Source: DASXRU01 sp034665305 (lineage in GTDB: Bacteria; Acidobacteriota; Blastocatellia; Pyrinomonadales; Pyrinomonadaceae). From it: a DNA stretch of 64,000 nt. The notes beneath the pieces were generated by a model, which ran no database searches, was not told where the DNA came from, and saw only the letters and a list, made by a program, of their open reading frames with translations. Below, one piece after another: positions 7,186 through 15,770 of the stretch. How positions within the stretch are numbered: position 1 is the first letter of the stretch; every line of letters begins with the position of its first letter. Made by a program: the position numbers and the translations under genes. Location of the stretch: assembly GCA_034665305.1 (NCBI GenBank), contig JAXDFZ010000005.1:1-64000 (forward strand), in the 5' to 3' direction.

Positions 7186-9219
7186 ATGAAACGCTTCGCT
7201 ATCTCCACGGTTATTTTTATGCTCGCGCTCGCGTCCGTCGCAGTCGCCCAGGACAATCGCCGCTTTACCATCGAAGAGCTGATCAAAGTTCGGCGCGTCG
7301 GCGATCCACAGGTCTCGCCGAACGGCCGGCGGATAGCCTTCACGATGGGCGAGGTTAACTTTGAGAACAACAAAACCGTCACTCACATCTACGTGATGCA
7401 GATCGACGGCAGCGGCCTGAAGCAATTGACCAGTGGCCCAACCTCCGCGAGTTCGCCGCGTTGGTCACCCGAGGGCAAGAGAATCGCATACACCACCGGC
7501 GGTCAGGTCTGGGTGATGGAAGACGATGGCGATAATAAAGATCAGGTCACCAAAATCTCGACCGATGCTGCGGGCCCGGTGTGGTCGCCCGATGGCAAAT
7601 GGATCGCGTTTACTTCCGGAGTCCATCCTGATTGCGCCGACGACGATTGCAATCGCCGTAAAGACGAAGCTGCGGACAAGAGTAAGGTCAAAGCCCATAT
7701 CACTACACGTCTGCTGTTCCGTCACTGGGACGAATGGCGCGACGTCAAACGCAGCCACGTCTTCGTGGTTTCCAGCAAAGGTGGTGTGGCAAAAGATCTG
7801 ACTCCCGGAGATTCAGACGCGCCGCCTTATGCAGTTGCCGGCGATACTGACTACGCGTTTTCGCCTGACTCACAAGAGCTCGCGTATCTGCTGAACCCGG
7901 ACAAAGTCGAAGCGATTTCCACGAACAGCGATGTTTATGTGGTTTCAACTTCCGGCGGGCCAGCTAAAAATATCACGCGCAACAATCGAGGTTACGAAGA
8001 CAGCCCCATCTACACGAAGGATGGCAAATTCATCATTTATCGTTCGCAAGCGACCGCCGGGTTTGAAGCCGACCGTTGGCGCTTGATGCGTTACGACCGC
8101 GCGAACGGAAGGTCGGTGGAGATTAACCGAGGGTTCGATCTACAGGTCGAGGACGTGCTGCTGTCGCCGGATGAAACGTCAATCTATTTCACTGCGCTGG
8201 ATCGCGGACACTCGCCGATTTTCCGTGTGGCACTTGCAGGAGGCACGCCGCAGAAAATAGTTTCCGGCGTCTTCGCCAGCAATCTGCAGGTAACGCCGGA
8301 TGGACGATCCCTGGTTTTCGTGAGCAGCTCGATGGCCATGCCCGCGGAAATATTTCGAGTAAACGCAGATGGTAGCGGCCTGACCAATTTGACGAATGCA
8401 AACCGCGACATGATGGCGCGCTTCGGACTGCGCAATGCCGAAGAAGTGGAATGGACCGGCGCGCTGGGAAAGAAGATTCATGGTTTTGTCGTCAAGCCCA
8501 CGGACTTCGATCCCAACAAGAAGTATCCCCTGGCAGTCATCATTCACGGTGGGCCGCAGAGCGCGTTCAATGATAGTTGGGGCTATCGCTGGAACCCGCA
8601 GGTGTTCGCGAATAACGGGTACGTCGCTTTTCTCCCTAACCCGCGGGGATCGGTTGGCTATGGCCAGCAGTTTGTAAATGAGATCAGCGGCGATTGGGGC
8701 GGCAAAGCTTACACCGACATCATGAATGGCGTGGCGGACGTCATTCGCCGCAATTCGTTCATTGATCGGAATCGCATCGGCGCCGCCGGCGCCAGCTACG
8801 GCGGCTACATGATCAATTGGATCGAGGGCCACAACAACGATCCACGGTTCCGCTTCAAGGTGCTGGTCTCGCACGACGGCGTCTATAACCTTGAAAGCAT
8901 GTACGGCGCGACCGAAGAACTTTGGTTCACCGACTGGGAGTTCAAAGGAACTCCCTGGAGCAATCCGGCGATGTACCAACGCTGGTCGCCAAGTAACTTC
9001 GTAAAGAACTTCAAGACGCCAATTCTCGTAATTCACAGCGAGTTGGATTATCGCGTGCCGTTTGGCGAAGGACTGCAACTGTTCACCGCGGCGCAACGCA
9101 TGGGCGTCGATTCAAAACTCCTGGTGTTTCCCGACGAAGGCCATTGGGTGCTTAAGCCGCAGAATTCGCAGCTCTGGTATCACACTGTCCTGGATTGGCT
9201 CGACAAGTATTTGAAGTAG
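7186..9219 (+). CDS. S9 family prolyl-oligopeptidase-like serine peptidase, secreted
   Basis: 677 aa. The signal peptide MKRFAISTVIFMLALASVAVA is followed by a WD40/TolB-like beta-propeller (repeated xRWSPEGKRIAY, VWSPDGKWIAF, AFSPDSQELAY, LSPDETSIYF) over residues ~30-390, then an alpha/beta-hydrolase domain. The catalytic triad reads Ser537 (GASYGGY), Asp621 (ELDYRVP) and His653 (DEGHWV). It probably trims peptides after Pro or with DPP-like specificity in the periplasm or outside the cell. Length and order fit S9C acylaminoacyl/dipeptidyl peptidases. Monocistronic or followed by the small membrane gene 54 bp downstream. Confidence 0.95.
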   Translation: MKRFAISTVIFMLALASVAVAQDNRRFTIEELIKVRRVGDPQVSPNGRRIAFTMGEVNFENNKTVTHIYVMQIDGSGLKQLTSGPTSASSPRWSPEGKRIAYTTGGQVWVMEDDGDNKDQVTKISTDAAGPVWSPDGKWIAFTSGVHPDCADDDCNRRKDEAADKSKVKAHITTRLLFRHWDEWRDVKRSHVFVVSSKGGVAKDLTPGDSDAPPYAVAGDTDYAFSPDSQELAYLLNPDKVEAISTNSDVYVVSTSGGPAKNITRNNRGYEDSPIYTKDGKFIIYRSQATAGFEADRWRLMRYDRANGRSVEINRGFDLQVEDVLLSPDETSIYFTALDRGHSPIFRVALAGGTPQKIVSGVFASNLQVTPDGRSLVFVSSSMAMPAEIFRVNADGSGLTNLTNANRDMMARFGLRNAEEVEWTGALGKKIHGFVVKPTDFDPNKKYPLAVIIHGGPQSAFNDSWGYRWNPQVFANNGYVAFLPNPRGSVGYGQQFVNEISGDWGGKAYTDIMNGVADVIRRNSFIDRNRIGAAGASYGGYMINWIEGHNNDPRFRFKVLVSHDGVYNLESMYGATEELWFTDWEFKGTPWSNPAMYQRWSPSNFVKNFKTPILVIHSELDYRVPFGEGLQLFTAAQRMGVDSKLLVFPDEGHWVLKPQNSQLWYHTVLDWLDKYLK

Positions 9220-9273
9220 CACAGACATTCCTGTGTGTTCCTTTGAATCAGAGAGAAGAATGGAGGCTGGCAA

Positions 9274-9750
9274 ATGGCAATGCCGGGTTGGGCCAAAGCT
9301 TTAATCATCGTCGCGATCTCGTTGGTGCTGCTGGTCATTGGAATCGTCGGCGCCGGCGCTATTTGGTGGTCGAAGAATAAGGACACGTTGATCGCCAAAG
9401 GCAAGGCCACGATCGAAGAAGGCAAAGAAGCCGGTCGTACTTCTGACAACCAAGGCTGCGTGGACAAAGCGATCGCACGTTATAAGCCGGAGCGTGGCTT
9501 GATGAGCGCCATTGGAAACAGCATCTTCATGCAGACCTGTTTGCAGGGCAGCCGGCCCACTCCTGGTTTCTGCGACGACGTGCCCAGCGCGACCTCCTTC
9601 CGGGAATCTGCCAAATGGACCATCGAACAATGCGCGCGCGTGGATCTTTCCGGAGATAAGTTTTGCCAGCAACTTTTCCAGCCGGTGCAGAAGTTTTGTG
9701 AGGAGCGGGGCGGAAGATCAGAAAGTGACGAACCGGGCGGTAAGAATTAA
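9274..9750 (+). CDS. Small membrane-anchored Cys-rich hypothetical protein
   Basis: 158 aa. GGAGG lies eight bases before ATG 9274. One N-terminal membrane helix (LIIVAISLVLLVIGIVGAGA, ~10-29) is followed by a soluble domain with six spaced cysteines (QGCVDK, QTCLQG, GFCDDV, EQCARV, KFCQQL, KFCEER), most preceding a charged or polar residue and consistent with disulfides outside the cytoplasm. I do not recognise the family. It may be co-transcribed with the S9 peptidase. Confidence 0.75.
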   Translation: MAMPGWAKALIIVAISLVLLVIGIVGAGAIWWSKNKDTLIAKGKATIEEGKEAGRTSDNQGCVDKAIARYKPERGLMSAIGNSIFMQTCLQGSRPTPGFCDDVPSATSFRESAKWTIEQCARVDLSGDKFCQQLFQPVQKFCEERGGRSESDEPGGKN

Positions 9751-9794
9751 GTTTGGGCAGCGAAGACGATCTGCAGATTAGATTTCACGATTCC

Positions 9795-10030
9795 AAGCCG
9801 CCTACGAAGCCCGCGCAGCGGGCGGACATACCCGTAGCCCACAGTGCAAGCTGTGGGTAAAAACTTAATCAACGTGGCGAGCCCCGCAAGGGGCGTCATA
9901 AATTTCCCCAATCATTTATTTCGCCCGCGTTGCGGGCTTACTCACGATTAACCATCGTGAACCCACGGCTGGCGCCGTGGGCTACGGTTATCGCCGCCCG
10001 CTGCGCGGGCTTCGGACCCAAACCAACCGA
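9795..10030. repeat. Composite palindromic repeat, copy 1 of 3
   Basis: A string of nested foldbacks: GCCCGCGCAGCGGGCGG, GTAGCCCACAGTGCAAGCTG with TGTGGGT, GCCCCGCAAGGGGC, CGCCCGCGTTGCGGGC, and finally ACCCACGGCTGGCGCCGTGG followed by GCTAC. The first and last modules are inverted relative to each other, so the ~235-bp unit folds on itself. Related units lie at 37965-38185 and 59265-59482. It fills the gap before the DUF2071 gene and explains the spurious upstream extension of that reading frame. Confidence 0.8.
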
Positions 10031-10045
10031 CCACGCATACACTTC

Positions 10046-10765
10046 ATGACGATCGATCGCCTGGCAATTCGCAACCACCCCGGCGGCTTGCCGCTGATGC
10101 ATCAGAACTGGGGCAAGCTCCTCTTCATGCACTGGCGCATCGATGAACAATTACTTCGCCCACTAATTCCTGACACACTGCAAATTGATACGTACGACGG
10201 CTCAGCGTGGATTGCCGTCACGCCGTTCACAATGTGGGGCATTCGCGCTTCGTTCCTGCCGCCGATTCCAGGGACCAGCGCCTTTCACGAAATGAATGTC
10301 CGCACTTACGTCCACTATGACGGCGTGCCCGGAGTCTGGTTCTTTTCGCTTGATGCGACGAATACTTTGGCGGTGTGGGCGGCGCGGATGGCTTATCATC
10401 TGCCGTACTTCAGCGCCGAAATGGATTTGCAGCAGACGGGAAATGCGATCGAGTATTCCTCGCAGCGAATCGATTCCCCCGCCGGGCTGCAAGCGAGATG
10501 GATCATCGGCGAGGCGATGCCGGAATCACAGCCGGAAAGCCTGGAGTTCTTTTTGACGGAGCGTTACTGCCTCTACTCCGCGCATGAAGCGAAACTCTAC
10601 CGGGCGCGCATTTTTCACGATCCCTGGCCGCTACAAACCGCGACCCTCGTATCACTTGAATCAACCATGATCGAGACCGCCGGCCTGCCTACGCCAAAAG
10701 GCGATCCGTTGCTGCACTACGCCGAAGAGATCGCCATTGACATCTGGCCCCTGGAAACACTGTAG
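10046..10765 (+). CDS. DUF2071 (YqjF-like) protein
   Basis: 239 aa from ATG 10046 (MTIDRLAIRNHPGGLPLMHQ). The frame is open upstream only because it reads through the palindromic repeat, so the internal ATG is chosen. It contains the YqjF/DUF2071 signature: WGKLLFMHWRIDEQLLRPLI, PFTMWGIRASFLPPIPGTS, FHEMNVRTYVHYDGVPGVWF and FLTERYCLYS. The fold is related to acetoacetate decarboxylase, but no activity is established. The 3' end coincides with the start of another palindromic element. Confidence 0.9.
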   Translation: MTIDRLAIRNHPGGLPLMHQNWGKLLFMHWRIDEQLLRPLIPDTLQIDTYDGSAWIAVTPFTMWGIRASFLPPIPGTSAFHEMNVRTYVHYDGVPGVWFFSLDATNTLAVWAARMAYHLPYFSAEMDLQQTGNAIEYSSQRIDSPAGLQARWIIGEAMPESQPESLEFFLTERYCLYSAHEAKLYRARIFHDPWPLQTATLVSLESTMIETAGLPTPKGDPLLHYAEEIAIDIWPLETL

Positions 10766-10857
10766 GGCGGCACTCCGTGGCCGCCCCCTTTTTTCCTACT
10801 CGAACCTCGGATGCATCGATCGACAAAAGAAGGGGGCGACGGAGTGCCGCCCCTACA
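10761..10857. repeat. TGTAGGGGCGGCACTCCGTGG-type foldback, copy 1
   Basis: Left arm 10761-10791 and right arm 10830-10857 are inverted copies of a module containing GGCGGCACTCCG, separated by ~38 bp. It sits exactly between two convergent stops (10765 and 10860), so it could terminate both transcripts. The same module forms the element at 34423-34508. Confidence 0.85.
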
Positions 10858-10859
10858 AT

Positions 10860-12095
10860 TCACTCCGCGCGCTCGAGCGGCGGCATCACGGCGCTAAAGT
10901 CTTCCGCAAAACGATGCGCGTAACCGTCGAGCAGTTCCGTTACTCGCTCAAGCTTTTTCGCCTGTACGATCAGTCCGGCATGATGTTTTTTCTTCACGCG
11001 ATAAACGATTTCCTTGTCGTCGTAGGCGGAAGTGTCCGGCGCTTCCTGGCGCGCGAGCGAAAGAACAATGCCGGCATAGTGACGGCGCGGCTGGCGCGGA
11101 CTCTTATCCGAATTCTCTGCGCGCGGGGCGCCAACTTCCATCCGGGCCCACTCGCGCCAGAGGTTCAGTCCGGAAGCGGCCTCCAGTACATCGGCAATAT
11201 AGGCGCCGCCGACGCGCGCAGCGATTTCGAGGAAATAGAAACGGCCATTCGCATTGCTCTTGATGAATTCCGCGTGCGTCGCGCCCGTTTGCAAGCCGAG
11301 CACCTTGATCAGTTTGCGGTTCGCTTCCAACAATTTCTTTTGGTCGTCTGAACCGTACTCAATCGTGTGCGAGACATAAGCGCCGCCCAGGTGCGCCACC
11401 TCCATCGGCGGCCGGCCATAACGATTGACTCCCGCGAAACGCACTTTGCCTTCATCAACGATCGAATCCACATGAAAAACTTCGCCGGGAATAAACTGCG
11501 CCAGCAAATGATAAGAGGCCCGCTCCCGCAGAATCGGGCGCTCGTTCATTTCGTCAACGCTGCTCCAGACTTCCTCCGGGGTTGCGACTTTCCGAATACC
11601 GATTGCCGAAACGTCGGAACGGGGTTTGATGATCCAGGGCGGCGGCACCCAATTCATGAATTCCGATATCTCCTCCGGGTTGATGAGCGGCACAAAGTCC
11701 GGCACGTTGATGCGTGCGGCCCGCGCCCCAAGCGCCATTGCCAGCTTGTCACGAAAAGTCTTAGCCGTAGCGCTGGTCATTCCCGGCAAGCGAAAGTGCT
11801 CGCGCAACAGCGCCGCAGTGATCACGTCAAACTCTTCGAGCGCTACGACGCGATCGATCTTAGTCTGCCGCGAAAGATGGGCCGCGTAATCGATGAAGAT
11901 TTCGGTACCCGCGTCGTTTGGCAGGGCCACCAGGTCTTCAAGACTTTCGCGCGGCCAGTCCTCGCCCAACATCTTTTCTTTGGTGACCAGAAAAACGCGA
12001 CTGCCGTGCGCCTGGCACTCGCGCAGAAAGTCGCCGCCTTTGAAGTAGGTGGCGAGGCAAAGAATATTCAGGGGTGTGGGCTGAGATGCAGTCAT
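10860..12095 (-). CDS. ATP-grasp domain protein (carboxylate-amine ligase-like)
   Basis: 411 aa from ATG 12095 (MTASQPTPLNILCLATYFKG); the upstream extension lies in a palindrome. The N-terminal pre-ATP-grasp Rossmann-like part (~1-110) is followed by ATP-grasp elements: KLAMALGARAARINVPDFV, PPWIIKPRSDVSAIGIRKV (ATP-binding Lys strand), LLAQFIPGEVFHVDSIV, HAEFIKSNANGRFYFLEIAARVGG (metal-binding E...N/E region). It resembles acetyl-CoA-carboxylase-like/biotin-carboxylase-fold ligases that join a carboxylate to an amine using ATP. Substrates cannot be read from sequence. Convergent with the DUF2071 gene. Confidence 0.88.
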   Translation of the reverse strand: MTASQPTPLNILCLATYFKGGDFLRECQAHGSRVFLVTKEKMLGEDWPRESLEDLVALPNDAGTEIFIDYAAHLSRQTKIDRVVALEEFDVITAALLREHFRLPGMTSATAKTFRDKLAMALGARAARINVPDFVPLINPEEISEFMNWVPPPWIIKPRSDVSAIGIRKVATPEEVWSSVDEMNERPILRERASYHLLAQFIPGEVFHVDSIVDEGKVRFAGVNRYGRPPMEVAHLGGAYVSHTIEYGSDDQKKLLEANRKLIKVLGLQTGATHAEFIKSNANGRFYFLEIAARVGGAYIADVLEAASGLNLWREWARMEVGAPRAENSDKSPRQPRRHYAGIVLSLARQEAPDTSAYDDKEIVYRVKKKHHAGLIVQAKKLERVTELLDGYAHRFAEDFSAVMPPLERAE

Positions 12096-12122
12096 GGCAA
12101 CGGGTCGAAGGCGCCGGCTGCT

Positions 12123-12188
12123 GTAACGCAAACTGTTAGTTTGCGGTCCGGGCCGGAAACGAAATCGCAAACTAACAGTTTGCGTTAC
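12123..12188. repeat. Perfect 23-bp-arm palindrome
   Basis: GTAACGCAAACTGTTAGTTT plus GCG (12123-12145) is repeated in exact reverse complement at 12166-12188, with a 20-bp loop. It lies 28 bp upstream of the ATP-grasp start, where a promoter or 5' UTR is expected. A smaller palindrome, CAGGCTTGAGCCTG, occurs at about 12306-12319 just before the acyl-CoA ligase. Confidence 0.9.
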
Positions 12189-12331
12189 TCCTAAACCATA
12201 AAAACGTCAGCGACTATAAACCTTTTCCTGATGGCCGGTCACCTGATAAGGTAGGCGCTCCAAAACATGACACCGATTTCTGTCTGTGAATTTCCCAATA
12301 CAGCACAGGCTTGAGCCTGCTACTAAAACCT

Positions 12332-13885
12332 ATGATTTTTCGTGGCCCCTATCCCGAAGTAACCATTCCCGAGGTGTCGCTAACCGAATTTGTACTTGCG
12401 AATGCCGCCGAGGTTCGCGACAAGCCGGCGCTAATTGAAGGCCCAACTGGCCGCGTGATTACCTTCGCGCAGTTTGCCGAATCAGTGCGGCGCGTGGCTG
12501 CGGGGCTCGCGCAACGCGGTTTCAAAAAGGGTGACGTGTTCGGCATTCTCAGTCCGAACCTGCCTGAATATGCGATCGCCTTTCACGCCGTAGCGATCCT
12601 CGGTGGAATTAACACGACCATCAATCCGCTCTACACGGCGGAAGAAGTCGGGCATCAGTTAAAAGACGCGGGCGCGAAACTGCTGGTCACAATTCCACAG
12701 TTCGTTGAGAAAGCGCGCGAGGCGGCCCAACACGCAAACATCGAAGAGCTATTCGTGTTTGGCGAAGCCGAAGGCGTCACTCCCTTTGCGTCGCTCCTGA
12801 ACAGCGAAGGCGAACCGCCGCACGTCGAAATCAATCCGCGTGAGGACCTGGTAGCTTTGCCTTACTCCAGCGGCACGACCGGCCTGGCAAAAGGCGTGAT
12901 GCTCACCCACCACAATCTGGTCTCGAACCTCTGCCAGATGGACGGGCTCGATTACTTTGCACGTAACGATACGTTGATCGCGGTGCTGCCCCTTTTTCAC
13001 ATCTATGGCCTGGTGGTGATTCTTAACATGGGATTGCGGATGGGAGCGACGGTGGTCACTATGCCGCGTTTCGATCTCGAGCAGTTCCTGGAAATCATGC
13101 AGAAGTACAACGTGACGTTGGCCCATCTCGTGCCGCCAATCGTGCTGGCGTTAACAAAATGTCCGGGGGTCGATGACTACGATCTGTCGAAGCTGAAGAC
13201 AATTTTTTCGGGCGCCGCGCCTCTCGGCGACAAAATCTCAAGTGCGTGCCGCGACCGTTTGCAGTGCAGCATTCGCCAGGGCTATGGCATGACTGAAACC
13301 AGTCCCGTAACGCACAGCACGCCCGCCGGTGACGATAATGTAAAACTCGGATCGGTGGGACCGCCCGCGCCAAACACGGAATGCAAAGTCGTGCATCCGG
13401 AAACCGGAGTGGAGTTGGGAATTAACGAAGAGGGCGAGATTTGCGTCCGCGGGCCACAGATTATGAAGGGCTATTTGAATAAGCCTGAAGCGACGGTACA
13501 CACGATCGATGCCGACCTTTGGTTGCATACCGGCGACATCGGTTACGCCGACCAAGACGGCCACTTCTTCATCGTCGACCGCGTTAAAGAGCTGATCAAA
13601 TACAAAGGGTTCCAAGTTGCGCCTGCTGAACTCGAAGGCCTGCTGCTCTCTCATCCGGCGATTGCCGATGCCGCCGTCATCCCCATTCCGGATGACGAAG
13701 CGGGCGAACTGCCGAAAGCCTTCATCGTGCTCAAGGGAGAAGCCACCGCCGAAGAAATCATGGACTTCGTCGAAGAACACGTCGCCCCGCATAAGAAAAT
13801 TCGCGAAGTGGAGTTTATCGATAAGATTCCCAAATCGCTTTCTGGGAAAATTCTGCGGCGGGTTTTGAAAGAGCGACGCACCTGA
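12332..13885 (+). CDS. Acyl-CoA synthetase / 4-coumarate-CoA-ligase-like AMP-forming enzyme
   Basis: 517 aa from ATG 12332 (MIFRGPYPEV). It shows the ANL-superfamily motifs in order: P-loop YSSGTTGLAKGVMLTH (~190), YGMTETSPV (~325), the hinge region GDIGYADQDGHFFIVDRVKE (~405-425), KYKGFQVAPAELE, and the C-terminal catalytic Lys in PKSLSGKILRR. It activates a carboxylate as acyl-AMP, then forms the CoA thioester. The YPEVTIPEVSLTEFVL N-terminus and GGINTTINPLYTAEE fit the 4CL/medium-chain group rather than FadD proper; the true substrate is undetermined. No Shine-Dalgarno is visible. Confidence 0.92.
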   Translation: MIFRGPYPEVTIPEVSLTEFVLANAAEVRDKPALIEGPTGRVITFAQFAESVRRVAAGLAQRGFKKGDVFGILSPNLPEYAIAFHAVAILGGINTTINPLYTAEEVGHQLKDAGAKLLVTIPQFVEKAREAAQHANIEELFVFGEAEGVTPFASLLNSEGEPPHVEINPREDLVALPYSSGTTGLAKGVMLTHHNLVSNLCQMDGLDYFARNDTLIAVLPLFHIYGLVVILNMGLRMGATVVTMPRFDLEQFLEIMQKYNVTLAHLVPPIVLALTKCPGVDDYDLSKLKTIFSGAAPLGDKISSACRDRLQCSIRQGYGMTETSPVTHSTPAGDDNVKLGSVGPPAPNTECKVVHPETGVELGINEEGEICVRGPQIMKGYLNKPEATVHTIDADLWLHTGDIGYADQDGHFFIVDRVKELIKYKGFQVAPAELEGLLLSHPAIADAAVIPIPDDEAGELPKAFIVLKGEATAEEIMDFVEEHVAPHKKIREVEFIDKIPKSLSGKILRRVLKERRT

Positions 13886-13892
13886 GGTGATT

Positions 13893-14429
13893 ATGAAGCC
13901 TCGCCGCAGTCTCAGCCCTCTCCCCGACCCTCTCCCAAAGGGAGAGGGAGATAGGACAGTGTCAGATCATGTGCGTACTACGCCCTCTCCCCAGCCCTCT
14001 CCCAGGGGGAGAGGGAGAATCTTTAGAACGTATCGCGGCGGCTATCAGTTTGCAGGCTTGGTGGAGCGAGCGCGTGAACTGCGGCAGAAGCAGACCCCTG
14101 CCGAGGCTCTGCTTTGGGAACTGCTGCGAAATCGTCAACTGCTGGGATTCAAATTCAGACGGCAGCATCAATTCGGTGACTACATTGCTGATTTTTACTG
14201 TCACGAGGCCAAGCTGGTGGTTGAGTGTGACGGTTCGGCGCATGATTCCAATGAAGCCTGGCATCATGATCAAAACCGTGATGCTTACCTAATTGCTCAA
14301 GGGTTGCGCGTAATGCGATTCACTAATTATCGGATTTTGAATGAAACCGCTGCCGTGCTGGATGAATCGCCAACTATCTTCATTGATATGAGAAATCCGA
14401 AGTTCACCCACAGCTATGTTCTTTACTAG
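13893..14429 (+). CDS. DUF559 endonuclease-like protein
   Basis: 178 aa from ATG 13893, preceded by GAGGTG and starting seven bases after the ligase stop. Residues ~55-165 match DUF559, a very-short-patch-repair-like PD-(D/E)xK fold: KQTPAEALLWELLRNRQLLG, then D100 in GDYIADFY and E111-x-D113 in VVECDGSAH as the likely metal site, and a C-terminal GLRVMRFTNYRI. The first ~44 residues are just translation of two palindromic repeats (PLPDPLPKGEGD, PSPQPSPRGRGR), so the nuclease domain proper starts near residue 45. Two inverted copies of the same repeats follow the gene. It may be a selfish or repair nuclease carried by the repeats. Confidence 0.85.
   Translation: MKPRRSLSPLPDPLPKGEGDRTVSDHVRTTPSPQPSPRGRGRIFRTYRGGYQFAGLVERARELRQKQTPAEALLWELLRNRQLLGFKFRRQHQFGDYIADFYCHEAKLVVECDGSAHDSNEAWHHDQNRDAYLIAQGLRVMRFTNYRILNETAAVLDESPTIFIDMRNPKFTHSYVLY
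13911..14019. repeat. Two direct copies of a CCCTCTCCC palindrome, upstream of and within the DUF559 gene
   Basis: Copies near 13916-13950 and 13983-14018 read CCCTCTCCCC, a purine-C, CCCTCTCCC, 2-4 bases, GGGAGAGGGAGA. Each contains a short hairpin (CTCTCCC/GGGAGAG). They are translated as the Pro/Gly-rich head of the DUF559 protein and are oriented opposite to the copies after the gene. Confidence 0.88.
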
Positions 14430-14542
14430 TCCTCCCTTCTCCCTTGGGAGAAGGGTCGGGGAAGAGGGTCTGAGCTCGAACTCTATGTCGGGAATGATCG
14501 TCTCCCCTCTCCCTTGGGAGAGGGGCCGGGGGGAGAGGGTGC
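14430..14542. repeat. Two inverted copies of the same palindrome, downstream of the DUF559 gene
   Basis: Copies near 14433-14470 and 14502-14541 read TCTCCCTTGGGAGA followed by GGG-x-CGGGG-x-GAGGGT, i.e. the reverse complement of the upstream pair. Together the four copies bracket the DUF559 gene symmetrically. The second copy ends seven bases before the DinB gene start. Confidence 0.88.
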
Positions 14543-14547
14543 AAAGC

Positions 14548-15090
14548 ATGAAACGAACGCTGGCCCGCATCGATGCCGTTCATCAGAAACTACTCGACAC
14601 CATCACGCCGATCAATCCGGAATCATTCTCGCAACGTCCCGCCAAGGATGAATGGAGCGTTGCGGAAATCGTCCAGCACCTGGCCCTCGTTGAAGAGCGT
14701 GTCATTCAGGATCTGGAAAAGGCAATCGCTAAAGATCCGCAACGCGCCGGTTTCTTCAAGCGGCTGATCCCGACTTCGATCGTGGCTTCACGCCTGGTTC
14801 GCGTTAAATCTCCCAAGGCCGTCAGACCCGTGGCAGTTTTAGATAAAGAGAACACTCTCGAGAGTTTCCAAAAGGCGCGAAACTCTCTAAAAACGTTCTG
14901 TGCCGCGCACGACAAGCATCGTCTGCGAAACCTTGTTTTCAAACATCCTTTTCTGGGAAACATCGACGGGGTGGCCACCATTTCTTTCGTCGGTTATCAC
15001 GAGCAGCGCCATTACAAACAGATTTGCGAGGTCTTAAGAAAGATAAAGACTATGCAAGCCGCGGACAAGTTCTCCCGGGATACAAAGTGA
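14548..15090 (+). CDS. DinB-like (DinB_2) four-helix protein
   Basis: 180 aa from ATG 14548 (MKRTLARIDAVHQKLLDTI); the longer frame reads through the repeats. It has the DinB_2 pattern: RPAKDEWSVAEIVQHLALVEE with a metal-ligand His, a long second helix, and a C-terminal SFVGYHEQRHYKQICEVL supplying two more histidines. These proteins bind a divalent metal and often act as thiol-dependent transferases, but the substrate here is unknown. A second DinB-type gene is at 46469-46990. Confidence 0.88.
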   Translation: MKRTLARIDAVHQKLLDTITPINPESFSQRPAKDEWSVAEIVQHLALVEERVIQDLEKAIAKDPQRAGFFKRLIPTSIVASRLVRVKSPKAVRPVAVLDKENTLESFQKARNSLKTFCAAHDKHRLRNLVFKHPFLGNIDGVATISFVGYHEQRHYKQICEVLRKIKTMQAADKFSRDTK

Positions 15091-15224
15091 ATCTGAGGAT
15101 TGCGCCCTCTTCAAACCCTGCCAGACCACGCCAACCTCACAACTGCGGAAAAGCCTCTTAATTAGAGGTTTGTCTATTACATCGCCCGGTCAAAAAAATC
15201 CGTTTCGCTGTGAAAGGAGTTGGT

Positions 15225-15770
15225 GTGCCAAAAACCTACAAAACTCATCTGCTAATCCTTGCTTCGCTAGTCGCATTCCTGATCTTTCCCACCGAGGCAA
15301 AGGCGGATGTCGTTCAGCTTACCCTCACCAATAGCAGCTATGATATGAGCACCGGCTCATTCACGCTGATTGGATTTTTTACAAATTCGGGAAGCGCCAC
15401 ATTCACGGCCAACCGATGGGATATGTCATTCACGCCGGACATCGGACCGCTATCCATTAGTGCAAATACGGCGGCGCCAAATTGCTGTCCCTATACCCTG
15501 CCGGTTCCAGGGATGTCCGATTCCGCAGTCCTGCCGCTGTTGAACGTTTCGCTGTTGGGCCCACCCGCCTCCGGCGCGGGCACGTATTTCGGCACTCTCA
15601 CCTTCTCAGGATTTGATTCAAATGGCGTTGCTATCACTACTGCGCCAGTTCGATTCAGTGTGAACGTTCCTGTTCCTGAGCCTGCAACCATATTGTTGTT
15701 AGGCAGCGGGCTAATCGCGGTGGGCTCTTCTCTCCGCAAACGGCTGAACCGGTCAAGGTTGAGCACCTGA
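15225..15770 (+). CDS. PEP-CTERM sorting-domain protein
   Basis: 181 aa from GTG 15225, which follows AGGAG by five bases; GTG 15210 lies before that site and is unlikely. The signal peptide (LLILASLVAFLIFPTEAKAD) is followed by a beta-rich Ser/Thr-rich body and a terminal PEP-CTERM anchor: VPEPATILLLGSGLIAV then a basic tail SLRKRLNRSR. Such proteins are processed by an exosortase (EpsH/XrtA type) and delivered to the envelope or extracellular matrix. No exosortase lies in the window. Composition gives no enzymatic hint; it is a candidate structural or matrix protein. Confidence 0.9.
   Translation: MPKTYKTHLLILASLVAFLIFPTEAKADVVQLTLTNSSYDMSTGSFTLIGFFTNSGSATFTANRWDMSFTPDIGPLSISANTAAPNCCPYTLPVPGMSDSAVLPLLNVSLLGPPASGAGTYFGTLTFSGFDSNGVAITTAPVRFSVNVPVPEPATILLLGSGLIAVGSSLRKRLNRSRLST

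Noticed and set aside
8179..9096. 305-codon minus-strand frame
   Set aside because: It is antisense to the S9 peptidase catalytic domain, whose triad is clear; the minus translation shows no domain.
11367..12194. 275-codon plus-strand frame
   Set aside because: Antisense to the ATP-grasp gene; a codon-usage shadow.
14416..14547. N-terminal extension of the DinB protein
   Set aside because: It is the translation of two palindromic repeats; the DinB domain begins at ATG 14548.
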